A DNA stretch of 64,000 bases from Demequina sp. NBRC 110054 (GTDB taxonomy: Bacteria > Actinomycetota > Actinomycetes > Actinomycetales > Demequinaceae): the NCBI RefSeq assembly GCF_002090115.1, contig NZ_BBRK01000006.1, positions 372,001 through 436,000 on the forward strand. Direction: 5' to 3'. Below are positions 18,411 through 27,307 of this stretch, piece after piece. The notes under the pieces are model-generated. The model saw only the letters and a program-made list of their open reading frames with translations, did no database searches and was not told where the DNA came from. Within the stretch, counting starts at the first letter, position 1, and every line of letters begins with the position of its first letter. The position numbers and the translations under genes were made by a program.

Positions 18411-19343
18411 ATGAAGACGTTCACCATGCCCGGCACCGAGATCACGGCTCCGGCCGTCGTGCTGGGGCTGATGCGCATCGTCGAGAAGTCGGACGACGAG
18501 ATCAGGACGCTCGTCGGCGCGGCGCGCGACGCCGGCATCGACTTCTTCGACCACGCGGACCTGTACGGCCCGCCGTACCACGGCTGCGAGCGCCGCTTCG
18601 CGGAGGCGCTGAGCCTGAGCCCGTCCGAGCGCGAGGCCGTCACGATCCAGTCCAAGTGCGGCATCCGCAACCCCGGACCGTACTTCGACTTCTCGTATGA
18701 GCACATCGTGTCGTCGGTCGAGTCGTCGCTCGAGGCGCTCGGCACCGACTACCTCGACATCCTGCTGCTGCACCGCCCCGACGCGCTCATGGAGCCCGAC
18801 GAGGTCGCGCGCGCGTTCGACGAGCTGCACCACGCCGGCAAGGTGCGCCACTTCGGCGTCTCGAACCACACGCCCGGCCAGATCGACCTGCTCAAGACGT
18901 CGGTCACGCAGCCGCTCGTCGCGAACCAGATCCAGATGTCGGTCACGCACGCTCCGGCGATCGCGAGCGGCATCGCGGCGAACATGGCGGACCTGGACCA
19001 GTCGATCGACCGCGACAACGGCATGGTCGACTACGCGCGCATCAACGACATGGCGATCCAGGCGTGGTCGCCGTTCCAGGCGCGCTTCTTCAACGGCCCG
19101 TTCCTCGGCAACCCCGACTACAAGGAGCTGAACGAGGTCATCGACAAGCTCGCGTGGAAGTACGAGGTGCCCGCCGAGGCCATCGCGGTCGCGTGGCTCA
19201 CGCGCATCCCCGCGACGATGCAGGTCGTGCTCGGCACGACGACGCCGGCGCGCGTGACGGCCGCGGCGCAGGGCGCGGACGTCCACCTGTCGCGCGCCGA
19301 GTGGTACGAGATGTTCCGGACCGCGGGGCACACGGTTCCCTGA
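18411..19343 (+). CDS. Aldo/keto reductase (YdhF-like)
   Basis: NADPH-dependent oxidoreductase of 310 residues with the TIM-barrel AKR fold. The catalytic tetrad is visible: Asp and Tyr in FFDHADLYG, Lys in TIQSKCGI and His in LLLHRPD. The insertion SGIAANMADLDQSIDRDNG is typical of the E. coli YdhF subgroup. AAGGA lies 6 nt before the ATG. The substrate is unknown. It has no operon partner; a hairpin built from two dispersed motifs follows the stop. Confidence 0.88.
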   Translation: MKTFTMPGTEITAPAVVLGLMRIVEKSDDEIRTLVGAARDAGIDFFDHADLYGPPYHGCERRFAEALSLSPSEREAVTIQSKCGIRNPGPYFDFSYEHIVSSVESSLEALGTDYLDILLLHRPDALMEPDEVARAFDELHHAGKVRHFGVSNHTPGQIDLLKTSVTQPLVANQIQMSVTHAPAIASGIAANMADLDQSIDRDNGMVDYARINDMAIQAWSPFQARFFNGPFLGNPDYKELNEVIDKLAWKYEVPAEAIAVAWLTRIPATMQVVLGTTTPARVTAAAQGADVHLSRAEWYEMFRTAGHTVP

Positions 19344-19364
19344 TCCCCCGCTCACCTCTCCAGG

Positions 19365-19399
19365 GACGATGCCCGGGCCGCCTCGGTCCGGGCATCGTC
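19365..19399. terminator. Hairpin made of two facing copies of the dispersed motif
   Basis: GACGATGCCCGG (19365-19376) pairs perfectly with CCGGGCATCGTC (19388-19399) around an 11-nt loop, 21 bp after the aldo/keto reductase stop. No T-run follows. The arms are the same motif found singly elsewhere. Confidence 0.65.
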
Positions 19400-19555
19400 G
19401 CGTCCGGGCAGGGTGCCCGGCGGACCCGCTGCCCTCAGCCCACCCGCGCGCACCCCTGTCGGCACCTCGTGCCACTGACGAGCGGACCTTCCAGGGCGGA
19501 CGTACATTGCACGAGGGAGACCCCTCCCGCGATCCTTGCCCCGAAGGAGACAACG

Positions 19556-20344
19556 ATGTCCCGCTCCGCCTTTGCCCTGCCGCGCCCACTCGCGGCCGCG
19601 CTCGCCCTGGCGCTGACCCTCGCGATGGCGATCGCCGCCGCTCCGTCGGCCTCCGCGGCCGCGACACCCGCGGCATCAGTCACCGGCAGCGTCTCCGTGC
19701 GGGGCGACTCCGTCGGCTTCACGGCCACCCGCGACGGTTGGGGGGCCGAGGTCGTGCTGGACCTGTCCGAGGCGTCCCGCTGCACCGTGGTCACCACGCT
19801 CGTGGTCGAGTCGGGGCCGAACGTGACGCAGACCTCGAGCTGCGATCGGGGCCCCTCGTCGTTCACGCTCGAGGCCGGCTACGGCCTCGCGATCACCGGC
19901 GTGAAGGTGACGCTCCTCAGCGGCTGGCGAGTCAAGTCCTCGGGACTGGTCGCCCTGCCCGAGCCCGTGCCCGCGGCCGCCGACGCCGGCGCGATCGCGG
20001 ACGTGTTCGCCGCGATGGACGCCGCTCCGACAGAGGCGATGATCCTCGCCTCCGACGGCTGCAGCGTCCCCTCGGAGATCGAGGGGCTCCTCGGCAGCCT
20101 CGACGACCTCAGCGACACGTTCTTCCTCGCGTGCGTGCTGCACGACTACGGCTACGCGCAGCTCGGCAACGCGGGGCTGTCGCCCCTGGACGCCTCGCGC
20201 GCGCAGCTCGACAAGGACTTCCGGGACAACATGCTCGCGATCTGCCCCACCCTGCCGGCGGCGGAGGCCGCCGCGTGCGACGTCGGCGCGTCCACGTTCT
20301 ACACGGCGGTGAGGATCGGCGGCGGAGCGCCGTTCTACGGCTAG
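19556..20344 (+). CDS. Secreted prokaryotic phospholipase A2-like protein
   Basis: Exported protein of 262 residues. A clear signal peptide with Ala-rich cleavage region (PSASAAA) covers residues 1-36. The C-terminal domain (about residues 150-262) has the bacterial phospholipase A2 active-site helix: FFLACVLHDYGY, with the His-Asp catalytic dyad at 196-197 and flanking cysteines 169/193 fitting a disulfide. A second helix carries LDKDFRDNM. Residues 40-135 form an all-beta region without a known match. GAAGGAGA precedes the ATG. Family assignment rests on the active-site motif. It overlaps the next gene tail to tail by 4 bp. Confidence 0.75.
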   Translation: MSRSAFALPRPLAAALALALTLAMAIAAAPSASAAATPAASVTGSVSVRGDSVGFTATRDGWGAEVVLDLSEASRCTVVTTLVVESGPNVTQTSSCDRGPSSFTLEAGYGLAITGVKVTLLSGWRVKSSGLVALPEPVPAAADAGAIADVFAAMDAAPTEAMILASDGCSVPSEIEGLLGSLDDLSDTFFLACVLHDYGYAQLGNAGLSPLDASRAQLDKDFRDNMLAICPTLPAAEAAACDVGASTFYTAVRIGGGAPFYG

Positions 20345-21180
20345 GCGAGCAGCGCCTGGGCCTCGGGGTCGTGGGCGGCCAGCACGATCAGTCCTGGCAG
20401 CGCCTCGCTCAGCTCGCGGACGCGGCGGGACGAATCCCGCTGGGCGCTCCGGTCGCCGACATCCGGGACGATGCCCTCCTCGAGCAGCGCGGGGTCGTAG
20501 GTGAGGTCGCCGACGAGCAGCAGCGGCGCCGCGTTCGCGCGCCTCACGAGCAGGCTCATCGACCCCGGCGTGTGGCCCGGCGTGGGGACGAGGACGAGTG
20601 CGCCGTCGCCGAACACGTCGTGCGCACCCTCGAAGACCGCGAGAGCGGGGTCGGCCGACGGCGTGAAGTCCACGGGCCGATAGTTCGCGGCGCCGACGTG
20701 GTCGGCAAGCACGCCGTGGAGCGACGGGTCCTTCTCCGACAGGAGGTCGTGCTCGGCACGTGACAGCAGCACAGAGGTCTCGCCGAGCAGCGCGACGTTG
20801 CCCGCGTGATCCTGATGCAGGTGCGAGACGGCCGCGAGGTCCACATCGGCGATCGACGATCCCGCCGCCTCCAGCTGGGCCGCCAGACCATGCTCGGCCG
20901 CGACCTGGAACTCGGCCTGCCGACGGAACACCCAGCCGACGAGACCTCCCGGGTAGTAGCCCTGCCCGAGCGACTCGGGCGACTGACCCGTGTCGAACAG
21001 CAGGGCGCCCTGCGGATGTCGCACGAGGAAGGCGTGCACCGGGAGCCAGCGCGACCACGCGCGCGCCGTGAGCGTCCACCACAGCATCGGGGTGCCCGTG
21101 CCGCGGATGTTCTTGGGCCTGACCCGCACCCGCCCGCAGGTCAGGGCGACGACGTCGATCTCGGGGAGGGGCGCGATCAT
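20341..21180 (-). CDS. MBL-fold metallo-hydrolase
   Basis: Protein of 279 residues of the metallo-beta-lactamase superfamily. The metal-binding motif is SHLHQDHAGN (HxHxDH), later ligands are His in PTPGHTPGS and Asp in LLVGDLTYD. This layout is close to the quorum-quenching lactonase type (PGHTPGS, GDLTYD), but lactonase activity is not shown. The chosen ATG at 21180 gives the normal family length. It is convergent with the phospholipase gene. Confidence 0.8.
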   Translation of the reverse strand: MIAPLPEIDVVALTCGRVRVRPKNIRGTGTPMLWWTLTARAWSRWLPVHAFLVRHPQGALLFDTGQSPESLGQGYYPGGLVGWVFRRQAEFQVAAEHGLAAQLEAAGSSIADVDLAAVSHLHQDHAGNVALLGETSVLLSRAEHDLLSEKDPSLHGVLADHVGAANYRPVDFTPSADPALAVFEGAHDVFGDGALVLVPTPGHTPGSMSLLVRRANAAPLLLVGDLTYDPALLEEGIVPDVGDRSAQRDSSRRVRELSEALPGLIVLAAHDPEAQALLA

Positions 21181-21272
21181 GGCGTCAGTCTGCCGGAACC
21201 TTGCCCATGCGCCGGCAGCCACACGGAGGCGTGGCCGGCGACACCGCCTGAAGCGGGTACATCCGCCGAAAG

Positions 21273-21346
21273 TCGGGGTGACAGGATTTGAACCTGCGGC
21301 CCTCTGCTCCCAAAGCAGATGCGCTACCAAGCTGCGCCACACCCCG
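21273..21346 (-). tRNA. tRNA-Pro (anticodon UGG)
   Basis: 74 nt. The acceptor stem CGGGGTG/CACCCCG, anticodon stem TCTGC/GCAGA with loop TTTGGGA, and T-arm GGTTCAAATCC are all present. CCA is not encoded. Confidence 0.95.
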
Positions 21347-21445
21347 TCCGCGCTGCGCGCGGGACTACCCAGCACCCGCCAGGCTCCGCTACTCTAGTAC
21401 GCGCTGAGGTCGCGGCCGGACATGGGACGGCTACGACAAGGCAGT

Positions 21446-21516
21446 GCGGGTGTAGCTCAATGGTAGAGCCTCAGTCTTCCAAACTGATGGTGCGGGTTCG
21501 ATTCCCGTCACCCGCT
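21446..21516 (+). tRNA. tRNA-Gly (anticodon UCC)
   Basis: 71 nt. Acceptor GCGGGTG/CACCCGC, anticodon stem TCAGT/ACTGA with loop CTTCCAA, and T-loop GGTTCGATTCC. CCA is not encoded. It is divergent from the tRNA-Pro gene. Confidence 0.95.
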
Positions 21517-21532
21517 CGCATGGAGGAATGAT

Positions 21533-21558
21533 GCCCCGGCGCCGCAAGGCGTCGGGGC
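21533..21558 (+). terminator. Terminator after tRNA-Gly
   Basis: GCCCCGGCGCC pairs with GGCGTCGGGGC (one T bulge) around GCAA, followed by TTTCCTCTTT. Confidence 0.8.
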
Positions 21559-21615
21559 TTTCCTCTTTCCCCGCCTAGAATCATTCCCGCCGCTGAGACC
21601 GCTGAGGGGATGAGC

Positions 21616-21663
21616 ATGAGCAACGATGCCGGCGCGCCCGCGCCGACCACTTGGACCGCATGA
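21616..21663 (+). CDS. 15-residue leader peptide coupled to the HNH gene
   Basis: A short frame, MSNDAGAPAPTTWTA, starts at ATG 21616 with GAGGGG 6 nt upstream, a better ribosome site than the main gene has. It stops at TGA 21661-21663, overlapping the ATG at 21660. It may couple translation of the nuclease, or be the remnant of an N-terminus lost by frameshift. Confidence 0.4.
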   Translation: MSNDAGAPAPTTWTA

Positions 21664-22814
21664 TGGCCGCACGATCCGCGAACCCGTGGTGGCTGAGCTG
21701 GCCGATGATCATCCTCGGCTTCCTGATGTGCGTCATCCCCGGCGTCGTCCTGCTGCTCCTGCGCAAAGGCGTCTCCCCCGTGACGAAGCTGATCGTCGCG
21801 GGCCTCACCGCGGTGCTCGTCTTCGCGGCCAGCAGCCTTCCGGGCGACACGGACGATGCGACGGTCGCCGACGCTTCGCCCTCGCCTTCCGCCTCGGTCA
21901 CCGCGTCCGCCTCCCCGACCCCGAGTGAGACGGCAGCCTCCCCTTCCCCCTCGGCGACCGCATCGTCCACTCCGGCGTCCTCCCCGGAGCCGTCGGCCGC
22001 GGCTGCTGCCGAGTCCGAGGAGCCCGAGTTCGGCACGGCCGAGGAGGCTGCACTCGAGCTCACCGTCAAGGGGCGCGCGGCGAAGACCGGCTACTCGCGC
22101 GACCAGTTCGGCAGCGGCTGGATCGACGTGGACTCGAACGGCTGCGACACGCGCAACGACATGCTCCAGCTGCGGCTGACCGACACGGCGATGTCCGGCT
22201 CGTGCAAGGTGCTGTCGGGCACGCTCGACGACCCCTACACCGGCGCCGAGATCGTCTTCGAGTACGGCGGCGCGAGCGAGGTCGACATCGACCACATGGT
22301 CGCGCTGTCCGACGCCTGGCAGAAGGGCGCGCAGAAGTGGGGCTTCGCCAAGCGCGTCGCCTTCGCGAACGACCCGCTCAACCTCGAGCCGGTCGACGCC
22401 GGCGCCAACCGCCAGAAGGGCGACGGCGACGCCGCGACCTGGCTGCCGTCGCACAAGTCGTACCGGTGCGAGTACGTGGCCCGGCAGATCGCCGTGAAGG
22501 CGAAGTACGGCGTGTGGGTGACTCAGGCGGAGCAGGACGCGATGCTGCGCGTGCTCGACACGTGCCCCGACCATCCGCTGCCCGGACCGGGCGACCAGCC
22601 CGTCGTCGCGAAGAACCTCGGCGGCCAGAGCGAGCCCATCGAGGAGACGAAGGCGCCGGCGGCGGAGAAGACCACCGCGGCGGACGACGACGTCGACGAG
22701 CGATACCCGTACTGCAAGGACCTGCCCTCGGGCTACGGCCCGTACTACGAGGGCAAGGACCCCGAGTACGAGTGGTACACCGATCGCGACGGCGACGGGG
22801 TCGTCTGCGAGTAG
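21660..22814 (+). CDS. Membrane/secreted HNH endonuclease-family protein with Excalibur domain
   Basis: Protein of 384 residues. The N-terminus has two hydrophobic segments (PMIILGFLMCVIPGVVLLLL and LIVAGLTAVLVFAASS), then a Ser/Pro/Ala-rich linker. The middle domain (about residues 135-315) is the GmrSD-C/DUF1524-like HNH nuclease, with VDIDHMVALSDAWQKGA as the metal/catalytic core and NDPLNLEPVDAGANRQKGD. The last 40 residues form an Excalibur domain (CKDLPSGYGPYYEG...DRDGDGVVCE), a calcium-binding, EF-loop-like motif. The nuclease thus probably acts at or outside the cell surface. I chose the ATG at 21660; a TTG 9 bp upstream is possible. Confidence 0.83.
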   Translation: MMAARSANPWWLSWPMIILGFLMCVIPGVVLLLLRKGVSPVTKLIVAGLTAVLVFAASSLPGDTDDATVADASPSPSASVTASASPTPSETAASPSPSATASSTPASSPEPSAAAAAESEEPEFGTAEEAALELTVKGRAAKTGYSRDQFGSGWIDVDSNGCDTRNDMLQLRLTDTAMSGSCKVLSGTLDDPYTGAEIVFEYGGASEVDIDHMVALSDAWQKGAQKWGFAKRVAFANDPLNLEPVDAGANRQKGDGDAATWLPSHKSYRCEYVARQIAVKAKYGVWVTQAEQDAMLRVLDTCPDHPLPGPGDQPVVAKNLGGQSEPIEETKAPAAEKTTAADDDVDERYPYCKDLPSGYGPYYEGKDPEYEWYTDRDGDGVVCE

Positions 22815-22850
22815 GCGCCGGGGCGACAGTCGGCCCTGGCGGCTCCCGGC

Positions 22851-25751
22851 TCACAGTTGCGCGCGCGACTCCCGCCACGTGAGCACGCGGTCGAGCGCCG
22901 CAAGGAACCTCTCCACCGCGGGCGCATCGATCGTCATCGGCGGCTTGATCTTCAGGACGTTCTTGTGGTCACCGGTGGGCTGCACGATCACGCCCTCATC
23001 GAGAAGCGCCTCGCAGATCTCGCGGGCGGCCGTCGCATCGGGGGCGTCGGGACCGCCCGCGATCACCTCGACACCCAGGTAGAGCCCCATCCCGTGGATC
23101 GCGCCGAGTGTGGGGTGCGCGCTCGCGAGCGATCGCAGCCCGTCGGCGAGGAGGCCGCCGACGACGCGTGCGTTCTCCTGGAGGCCGTCCGCCTCGAGCA
23201 CGTCGAGCACAGTCGTCCCCACCACGCAGCTCACGGGGCTCCCGCCCGCCGAGGAGAAGAAAGAACCTTCGACGGCGAAGGCCTCGGCGAGCTCCCGCGT
23301 GGTGATGACCGCGCCGAGCGGGTGGCCGTTGCCCATCGCCTTCGCGACCGTGATGACGTCGGGCACCACGCCCTGCTGCTCGAAGCCCCAGAAGTGCTCG
23401 CCCAGCCGCCCGTAGCTCACCTGCACCTCGTCGGAGATGCAGAGGCCGCCACGCGCCCTCACGGCTTCCCACACCGCGGCCAGATAGCCGTCGGGGAGCG
23501 CGATCCCTCCCCCGTTGCCGAACAGGGGCTCGGCGATGAAGCCCGCGAGCGCAACCCCCGCACCGTCCATCTCCTCGAGACGCGCGAGCACGTCGGTGAG
23601 GTAGCGCGGCGCGTCGGGTCCGCGATGCGTCCCGCGGTACGTGTTGGGCGCGTCGAGCAGATGCACCCACGCGGGCCGGGTCTCGAGAGCCCTCGGGTTG
23701 TCGCCGAGCGAGGTCGACACCGCATCGGCGCCGACGGTCCACCCGTGATACGCCTCGGTGAGCGCGAGGATGTCGCCCCGGCCGGTGACCGCCTGGACCA
23801 GGCGAAGCGCGAGGTCCACGGCCTCGGAGCCCGAGTTGACGAGCATCACCGTGTCGAGGCCGTCCGGGGCGAGCGCCGCGAGCCGTTCCGAGAGCTCGAC
23901 CACGGCCGCGTAGTGGAAGCGCGAGTTGGTGTTGAGGCGCCGCATCTGGGCGTCGATGGCGTCCGCGAGCCGAGGCTCGCCGTGCCCCAGGATCGCGACG
24001 TTGTTCACCATGTCGAGGTAGCCGCGACCGTCCGTGTCGATCAGATGGTGCCGCCAGCCGCGCTCGATCTGCGGAGGTGCGGCGTAGTAGTGCTCCTGGA
24101 CTCGCGCGAACGCGGCATCGCGACGGACCGCGAGGTCGGCCGCCTCATCCGCCTCGAGCGGCGAAGGGGCGCGCCCGAGCAGAGGCGCGGGATCGGGACA
24201 GATGTCGCGCCAGGCGCGCGCCTGCGACGGCCGGACGTGGGTGGGCGGCACGAGGCGCGGGTCGCGGACGTGGTGGACGGAGACGATGCGGTGGCCACCC
24301 TCGTCCCCCGGCTCCCCCGTCACGACGCCGATCATGTCGCCCAGGCCGACCCGGTCGCCGTCGGCCGCCTGCGGCGAGACGCCGGTGAGCCGCACCGCGG
24401 AGCCGCCGTCGAGCACGAGGACCGTCCCCTCCCGCGTGTGGAGGACTCCCGCGGCCGGCGCGACGACGGCGGTGCCGGCACGCACCGCCACCTCGACCGC
24501 GAGCGCCACCGAGGAGGGCACACCCGCAAGGCCCGCCTGCGCGGTGAGGCGTCGTTCGCCATACGCGGTCACGGCCGCGCCGTGGCGCGTCGCGAGCGAC
24601 AGGAGCGCCGCGCGGGCATTGCTCGGGTCCAGGAACGCTCCAGAGTCATGCACGCGCGAGGGGACGGAGAGGTCGAGCACCGGCGCAGCGCCGAGGCCCT
24701 CGATCATCACGCTCAGGGCGGGTGGCGGGGCTGACATCCGTCCGAGCCGGTGCCTGATCAGCAGCTCCGCCTCATCGAGGCCCGTCTCGAGAGCGCGCTC
24801 GAGCATCCTGCGCTCAAGCGGCACGCGGACCTTGGCGTAGGTGTTGCCTGGGTCGTCCGCGAGCACGCGGCCCCCGGAGGCCACGAGCACCGCGGCGCGC
24901 ACGCGCACCGCGGGCCACAGCGCCTCGATCTCTGTGTCGGTGAGCGGCATCTTGCGGTCGAAGGCCTCGATCGCCGCGAGCGCAAGACCGAGCGGGTCCC
25001 CCTCGTGCTGGAACAGCGAGCAGGCGGCGATCGCGGCCTCGGCCACGACCCACCCGAGTCCCAGGTCCCCGAAGTCGATCACGCCCTCGACGCTGCCTGA
25101 GGCGTCGCCGACGAGGTTGTCCCCCGTGACGTCACCGTGCACGGCCTGCACCCGGAGCTCGTGCCGCCGCCGCGCGAGGCGCTCGAGCGATCCGTCGAGG
25201 GCACAGTCGATGTCCGCGAGGGTGGCGGCGTCGAGATGGCCGCGGGCGTCCTGCACGACCCTCGCCGCCTCCCGCAGATCCCAGTCGCCCCCGGCTGCGA
25301 GCCCCGGATGCGTGAAGGTCGCGAGCGCGGCGGTGAGGCGGCCCGCCACGGCGCCGACGCGGGCGGCCGTGTCCGCGTCGAGCCTCGCGCTCGTCGTCGG
25401 GCTCTGTCCGGGGACGAACTCGAGCAGCCGCGCGGCCCGTCTCTCGGCGCCCCAGGCGAGGACCCGCACGAGGGATCCGTCGACCGTGGGCAGCGCCACG
25501 GGAGCAGCCAGCCTCGGCTCCACCTCCCGCAGATGTGCGAGCGCGGCGTTCTGCGCGTCGAGCGCATCCCTGGCGATCCCGCTGTGACTGATCTTGAGGA
25601 CGTAGCGCGCGCCGTCCGTCGCGGTGACACGCGCGTTGAGGTCCTCGTTCGAACCGAGCAGGCGCACGGCCTGGACGTCGATGCCGAAGGTGTCGCGAGA
25701 GATGTCCCGTGCGCGGGCCTCGTCCCACGAGACCGCGTGAATGTCAGCCAT
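22851..25751 (-). CDS. Three-domain protein: APH kinase, M23-like, class III aminotransferase
   Basis: Protein of 966 residues. Residues 1-330 form an aminoglycoside-phosphotransferase/choline-kinase-like domain (catalytic AVHGDVTGDNLV, then VIDFGDLG). Residues 370-520 include a short M23-peptidase-like beta segment (VVAPAAGVLHTREGTVLVLDGG) with no complete metal site. Residues 540-960 form a class III PLP aminotransferase: SGSEAVDLALRLVQ, DEVQVSYGR and the PLP lysine in ITVAKAMGNGHPLGAV. The last domain is close to ethanolamine-phosphate phospho-lyases. Kinase plus phospho-lyase in one chain suggests phosphorylation then elimination of an amino alcohol; this is inference. The ATG at 25751 follows a region with a terminator. 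Confidence 0.85.
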   Translation of the reverse strand: MADIHAVSWDEARARDISRDTFGIDVQAVRLLGSNEDLNARVTATDGARYVLKISHSGIARDALDAQNAALAHLREVEPRLAAPVALPTVDGSLVRVLAWGAERRAARLLEFVPGQSPTTSARLDADTAARVGAVAGRLTAALATFTHPGLAAGGDWDLREAARVVQDARGHLDAATLADIDCALDGSLERLARRRHELRVQAVHGDVTGDNLVGDASGSVEGVIDFGDLGLGWVVAEAAIAACSLFQHEGDPLGLALAAIEAFDRKMPLTDTEIEALWPAVRVRAAVLVASGGRVLADDPGNTYAKVRVPLERRMLERALETGLDEAELLIRHRLGRMSAPPPALSVMIEGLGAAPVLDLSVPSRVHDSGAFLDPSNARAALLSLATRHGAAVTAYGERRLTAQAGLAGVPSSVALAVEVAVRAGTAVVAPAAGVLHTREGTVLVLDGGSAVRLTGVSPQAADGDRVGLGDMIGVVTGEPGDEGGHRIVSVHHVRDPRLVPPTHVRPSQARAWRDICPDPAPLLGRAPSPLEADEAADLAVRRDAAFARVQEHYYAAPPQIERGWRHHLIDTDGRGYLDMVNNVAILGHGEPRLADAIDAQMRRLNTNSRFHYAAVVELSERLAALAPDGLDTVMLVNSGSEAVDLALRLVQAVTGRGDILALTEAYHGWTVGADAVSTSLGDNPRALETRPAWVHLLDAPNTYRGTHRGPDAPRYLTDVLARLEEMDGAGVALAGFIAEPLFGNGGGIALPDGYLAAVWEAVRARGGLCISDEVQVSYGRLGEHFWGFEQQGVVPDVITVAKAMGNGHPLGAVITTRELAEAFAVEGSFFSSAGGSPVSCVVGTTVLDVLEADGLQENARVVGGLLADGLRSLASAHPTLGAIHGMGLYLGVEVIAGGPDAPDATAAREICEALLDEGVIVQPTGDHKNVLKIKPPMTIDAPAVERFLAALDRVLTWRESRAQL

Positions 25752-25773
25752 GGTGCAGGAATCGTCCCACGCG

Positions 25774-25807
25774 AAGGGCCCCGGCACCATACGGTGCCGG
25801 GGCCCTT
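25774..25807. terminator. Terminator of the aldo/keto reductase gene
   Basis: Perfect 15-bp stem (AAGGGCCCCGGCACC with its complement) and loop ATAC. It lies between the reductase stop and the start of the aminotransferase gene on the minus strand. Confidence 0.85.
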
Positions 25808-25826
25808 GCGACGAGCTTGCGAGACG

Positions 25827-26753
25827 TCAGGCAGACGCCTCCGTGAGCGCCTGGACGTCGGCCTCGTTGAGCTCGAGGCGCATCGACGCGAGCAGCGTGT
25901 CGAGCTGGCTCGCGTTGCGGGCCGACGCGATCGGCGCGGCAACCGTGGGCTGAGCCTTGAGCCACGCGAGGGCGACCGAGGCGACCTCGGCCTCGTGCTC
26001 GAGCGCGACGCGATCGAGGGCGGCGAGCACGCGGCGGCCGCGGTCGTCCAGGTAGGCGGACGCCTCTGCCGCGCGGGGGCTGTCGACCGCGGACTCTGCC
26101 TCGCGGTACTTGCCCGTGAGGAAGCCCTTCGCGAGACCCCAGTACGGCAGCACGCCAAGCCCATGACGCACCGCGGCGTCGCGCAGCGCGCCCTCGAAGT
26201 CGCGCTCCATGAGGTTGTAGTGGGGCTGGAGCGCGACCGGCTTGTGCAGCCCGTGCGCGTCGGCCGCGGCGAGCCATGCGTCGATCCGCTCGGCGGAGAA
26301 GTTGGAGATGCCGATCTCGCGCACCAGGCCGTCATCCACGAGCTTCGAGAAGGCCTCCGCGGTCTCCTCGATCGGGTCGTCGTGGTCGAAGTGCGCGTAG
26401 TACAGGTCGATGCGGTCCGTGCCGAGGCGCTTGAGCGAGGCCTCCGCTGCGGCGCGGATGGTCGCGGCGGACAGACCGGAGAACTCCGAGTGCTCGGAGA
26501 CCTTGGTGGCGATCAGGACGTCGTCGCGGCGACCGTGCGCCTCGAGCCACGCGCCGATGACGGACTCCGACTCGCCTCCGGCGTGGCCGGGGGCCCAGGC
26601 CGAGTAGACGTCGGCGGTGTCGATGAGCAGGCCCCCGCCGTTGACGAAGCCGTCGAGCACGGAGAAGGAGGCGTCAGCATCGGCCGTCCAGCCGAAGACG
26701 TTGCCGCCGAGCGCGAGGGGCGCGTTCGACAGGTCGAGGGAACCGAGGGTCAT
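25827..26753 (-). CDS. Aldo/keto reductase
   Basis: NAD(P)H-dependent oxidoreductase of 308 residues. The tetrad is Asp/Tyr in LIDTADVYS, Lys in LIATKVSE and His in YYAHFDHDD. It belongs to the large YajO/general-stress AKR group (GISNFSAERIDAWL, QPHYNLMERDFE). An ATG at 26777 would add eight residues; I prefer 26753 because TTGACG (26783-26788) followed by ACGGAT suggests a leaderless start there, though this is weak. The substrate is unknown. Confidence 0.85.
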   Translation of the reverse strand: MTLGSLDLSNAPLALGGNVFGWTADADASFSVLDGFVNGGGLLIDTADVYSAWAPGHAGGESESVIGAWLEAHGRRDDVLIATKVSEHSEFSGLSAATIRAAAEASLKRLGTDRIDLYYAHFDHDDPIEETAEAFSKLVDDGLVREIGISNFSAERIDAWLAAADAHGLHKPVALQPHYNLMERDFEGALRDAAVRHGLGVLPYWGLAKGFLTGKYREAESAVDSPRAAEASAYLDDRGRRVLAALDRVALEHEAEVASVALAWLKAQPTVAAPIASARNASQLDTLLASMRLELNEADVQALTEASA

Positions 26754-26817
26754 CGCTGTATCCGTATTCACTGTCATACACGCGTCAACGTTCAGGCGAC
26801 GCCGAGAATTTCCCTCG

Positions 26818-27249
26818 TCACATGAAGAATCCGAGGACGAGACCCGCGAGCGCGAGCGCGAGTGTGTCGTGCGCGGCGTCGATCAGGGTGATCCCGGCGG
26901 GGCGCTGCGCGAAGCCGTTGTGGATGAGGTGCGCACCCGTGCGGAACGCGAGGCCGACGATGAGGCCGAGCACCAGGCCGTCGACGGGGCCGGACGCGCC
27001 GAGACCCGCCATCAGCATGGCGAGCGCAAGGATGCCGAGCACGTTGCCGAGGATCATCTGCCCGAAGACCGGGCCCATGTTGGCGTTCTGCAGCTTCTCG
27101 AGGTCCAGGTTCCCGAGCCGGGCCCACACGGGGAAGAACGCCCACTGCGAGTACCAGAGCCAACCGAAGATGAACGACGCGACGAACGCGAGCAGCACTC
27201 CGAGCCAGCTCACGTCGCCGAAGGACAGCCACTCCATCACGACCTCCAT
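26818..27249 (-). CDS. DUF1761 membrane protein
   Basis: Protein of 143 residues with four hydrophobic segments. The family start FIFGWLWYSQWAFFPVWARLG and the later GLAFRTGAHLIHNGFAQRPAGITLIDAAHD fit DUF1761. A likely alternative start is the ATG four codons later. Function unknown. Confidence 0.75.
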   Translation of the reverse strand: MEVVMEWLSFGDVSWLGVLLAFVASFIFGWLWYSQWAFFPVWARLGNLDLEKLQNANMGPVFGQMILGNVLGILALAMLMAGLGASGPVDGLVLGLIVGLAFRTGAHLIHNGFAQRPAGITLIDAAHDTLALALAGLVLGFFM

Positions 27250-27307
27250 GCGGCACCGTTCCGGGGTCGATGCCTGGGATCAGTATGGCGCGCGGCCCGC
27301 CGTCGCG

